This document shows positions 5,633-6,483 of a stretch of 6,483 nt of DNA, in pieces (positions within the stretch are counted from its first letter, which is position 1; the number at the start of each line of letters is the position of its first letter). The notes below the pieces were generated by a model. The model did not search any database. It was not told the DNA's origin and saw nothing but the letters and a program-made list of their open reading frames with translations. The translations under genes were made by a program, and so were the position numbers. The stretch comes from Treponema sp. (GTDB lineage: Bacteria; Spirochaetota; Spirochaetia; Treponematales; Breznakiellaceae): assembly GCA_031257595.1 (NCBI GenBank), contig JAIROH010000052.1:1-6483 (forward strand), written 5' to 3'.

Positions 5633-6331
5633 GTGCTTATAGCACCAAGAACGTCTTTGAAATATGATGCTAAAACAACCACGCTACTAACTCAAATGTT
5701 TTCAAAGCGACCAGACGTAAGAGCATCGGCAAAACTTGACCTAAACGCAAAGTTAGAATACCACAAATTTCAGCAAGTGCAGCAACAAGGAGCAGATGTA
5801 CTAGCTATAGTGGTAAGTGAAGCAAGATTAACTGCTTCAGAGGTTCTAGCAATATTGTTTCCAAAGCAGAGAGACAAAGAAGCTGTATGCGTACGATGCG
5901 AAACAGCTGTTAATGTACAATCCACAATATATCATCGAAAGTGTGATGTGATAACGTGGTTGACTAAATATCAGCCTTTCACATACGAAGAAGTGGAACA
6001 AACATTAATATCCGTTAAGAGGGCATATGTTAGCCCAGATACTAGATGGAGAGTCTCAACAATATTGACTCTGTACCATAAGCTACACAATGACATTGTG
6101 ATAAAGACAGATCGTGAAGTTGTAGTATGGCAGAGAGACGGAGAAGGAGGACTCCATAAGAAGCCTATCCGGACAATGCGTGACGACGAAGTAGTTGGAA
6201 CTCATGCATGGAAGGTAAAGCATGGATTTTCTCCAAACAGAGCTTCAAGCTCAAGATTGAACTTCAATACAAACCAGGAATTTGGAGCGGACCAAATTAC
6301 AAAATCTTTGACTATAAAGTTAATTTTATGA
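5633..6331 (+). CDS. Unrecognised 232-codon ORF with a possible CxxC/HxxxC zinc site
   Basis: The frame is open from 5618 to the TGA at 6329-6331. The listed start is a GTG with no ribosome binding site; the first ATG is at 5696 (MFSKRPDVR), giving 211 residues. In AT-rich DNA so long a frame is unlikely by chance, and the composition is protein-like: helical, Gln- and Ala-rich in the first 90 residues. A cluster CVRC-x8-QSTIYHRKC (near residues 90-110) could bind zinc. The remainder is mixed, with charged segments such as VWQRDGEGGLHKK. There is no signal peptide or membrane segment. I recognise no family. It could be an exon, a viral insertion or a mobile-element gene of the host. Its base composition is unlike the bacterial operon, so it should not be read as part of that operon. 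Confidence 0.45.
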   Translation: MLIAPRTSLKYDAKTTTLLTQMFSKRPDVRASAKLDLNAKLEYHKFQQVQQQGADVLAIVVSEARLTASEVLAILFPKQRDKEAVCVRCETAVNVQSTIYHRKCDVITWLTKYQPFTYEEVEQTLISVKRAYVSPDTRWRVSTILTLYHKLHNDIVIKTDREVVVWQRDGEGGLHKKPIRTMRDDEVVGTHAWKVKHGFSPNRASSSRLNFNTNQEFGADQITKSLTIKLIL

Positions 6332-6483
6332 TATGTTTAAGGTGATTTACCTTATATAAGTATTATTAGTTTTCTTTATTTAGTTGTTAAGAAAATTATT
6401 GTAGATAGGGGAGTATAACACACGCAGTCACAGGAGCAAGACATAACAAAAGCACAACACACACACGATAGTGAAGGAGTGCT
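6332..6483. other. AT-rich non-coding right end
   Basis: No gene is seen. Immediately after the ORF stop there is a weak inverted repeat TAAGGT/ACCTTA (6338-6354), then a TATATAAG stretch (about 6353-6360). A short AC dinucleotide run lies at 6457-6466. A eukaryotic promoter could be imagined at the TATA-like stretch but nothing else supports it. Confidence 0.4.

Noticed and set aside
6338..6354. Inverted repeat after the ORF stop as a rho-independent terminator
   Set aside because: The stem has only six AT-rich pairs and no following T run, and the surrounding DNA looks eukaryotic.

Overview
The window joins two kinds of DNA. Positions 1 to about 4930 are GC-rich, tightly packed bacterial sequence with short intergenic gaps, overlapping start and stop codons and Shine-Dalgarno sites. 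From about 4930 to the end the sequence becomes AT-rich and loosely packed. It carries decayed pieces of eukaryotic retroelements: a Ty3/Gypsy-type integrase fragment and, on the minus strand, a probable non-LTR (LINE-type) ORF2 fragment. The retroelement style resembles insect elements. The simplest reading is a contig from an insect-gut metagenome (for example a termite or cockroach gut bacterium, possibly a spirochaete) fused to host DNA. A real bacterial insertion in a eukaryotic genome is the alternative. The species is inference; nothing in the window names it.

Bacterial part: on the minus strand, 1-598 is the first 199 codons of a Cof-type HAD phosphatase that runs off the left edge. 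Divergent from it, a four-gene plus-strand operon starts near 713. The genes are (1) a small helical protein of unknown function, (2) a 570-residue secreted or membrane-anchored DUF2207-like protein ending in a remarkable cysteine tail with repeat C-H-S-A, (3) a radical SAM/SPASM enzyme with an N-terminal PqqD-like peptide-binding domain, and (4) a four-helix membrane protein that is cut by the junction. Genes 2/3 and 3/4 overlap by GTGA and ATGA.

Proposed system: the layout of repeat-tailed protein plus PqqD-radical SAM-SPASM maturase is what one expects of a radical SAM-modified peptide (RiPP) system. Here the presumed substrate is not a small free peptide. It is the C-terminal tail of a large single-pass membrane protein, predicted to face the cytoplasm where the enzyme works. 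This is the most interesting item in the window.

Both divergent genes have sigma70-like promoters whose predicted +1 base is the A of the ATG, suggesting leaderless transcripts. The right part also holds an unrecognised 232-codon ORF (5633-6331) with a possible CxxC/HxxxC zinc site, in DNA otherwise looking like host genome.
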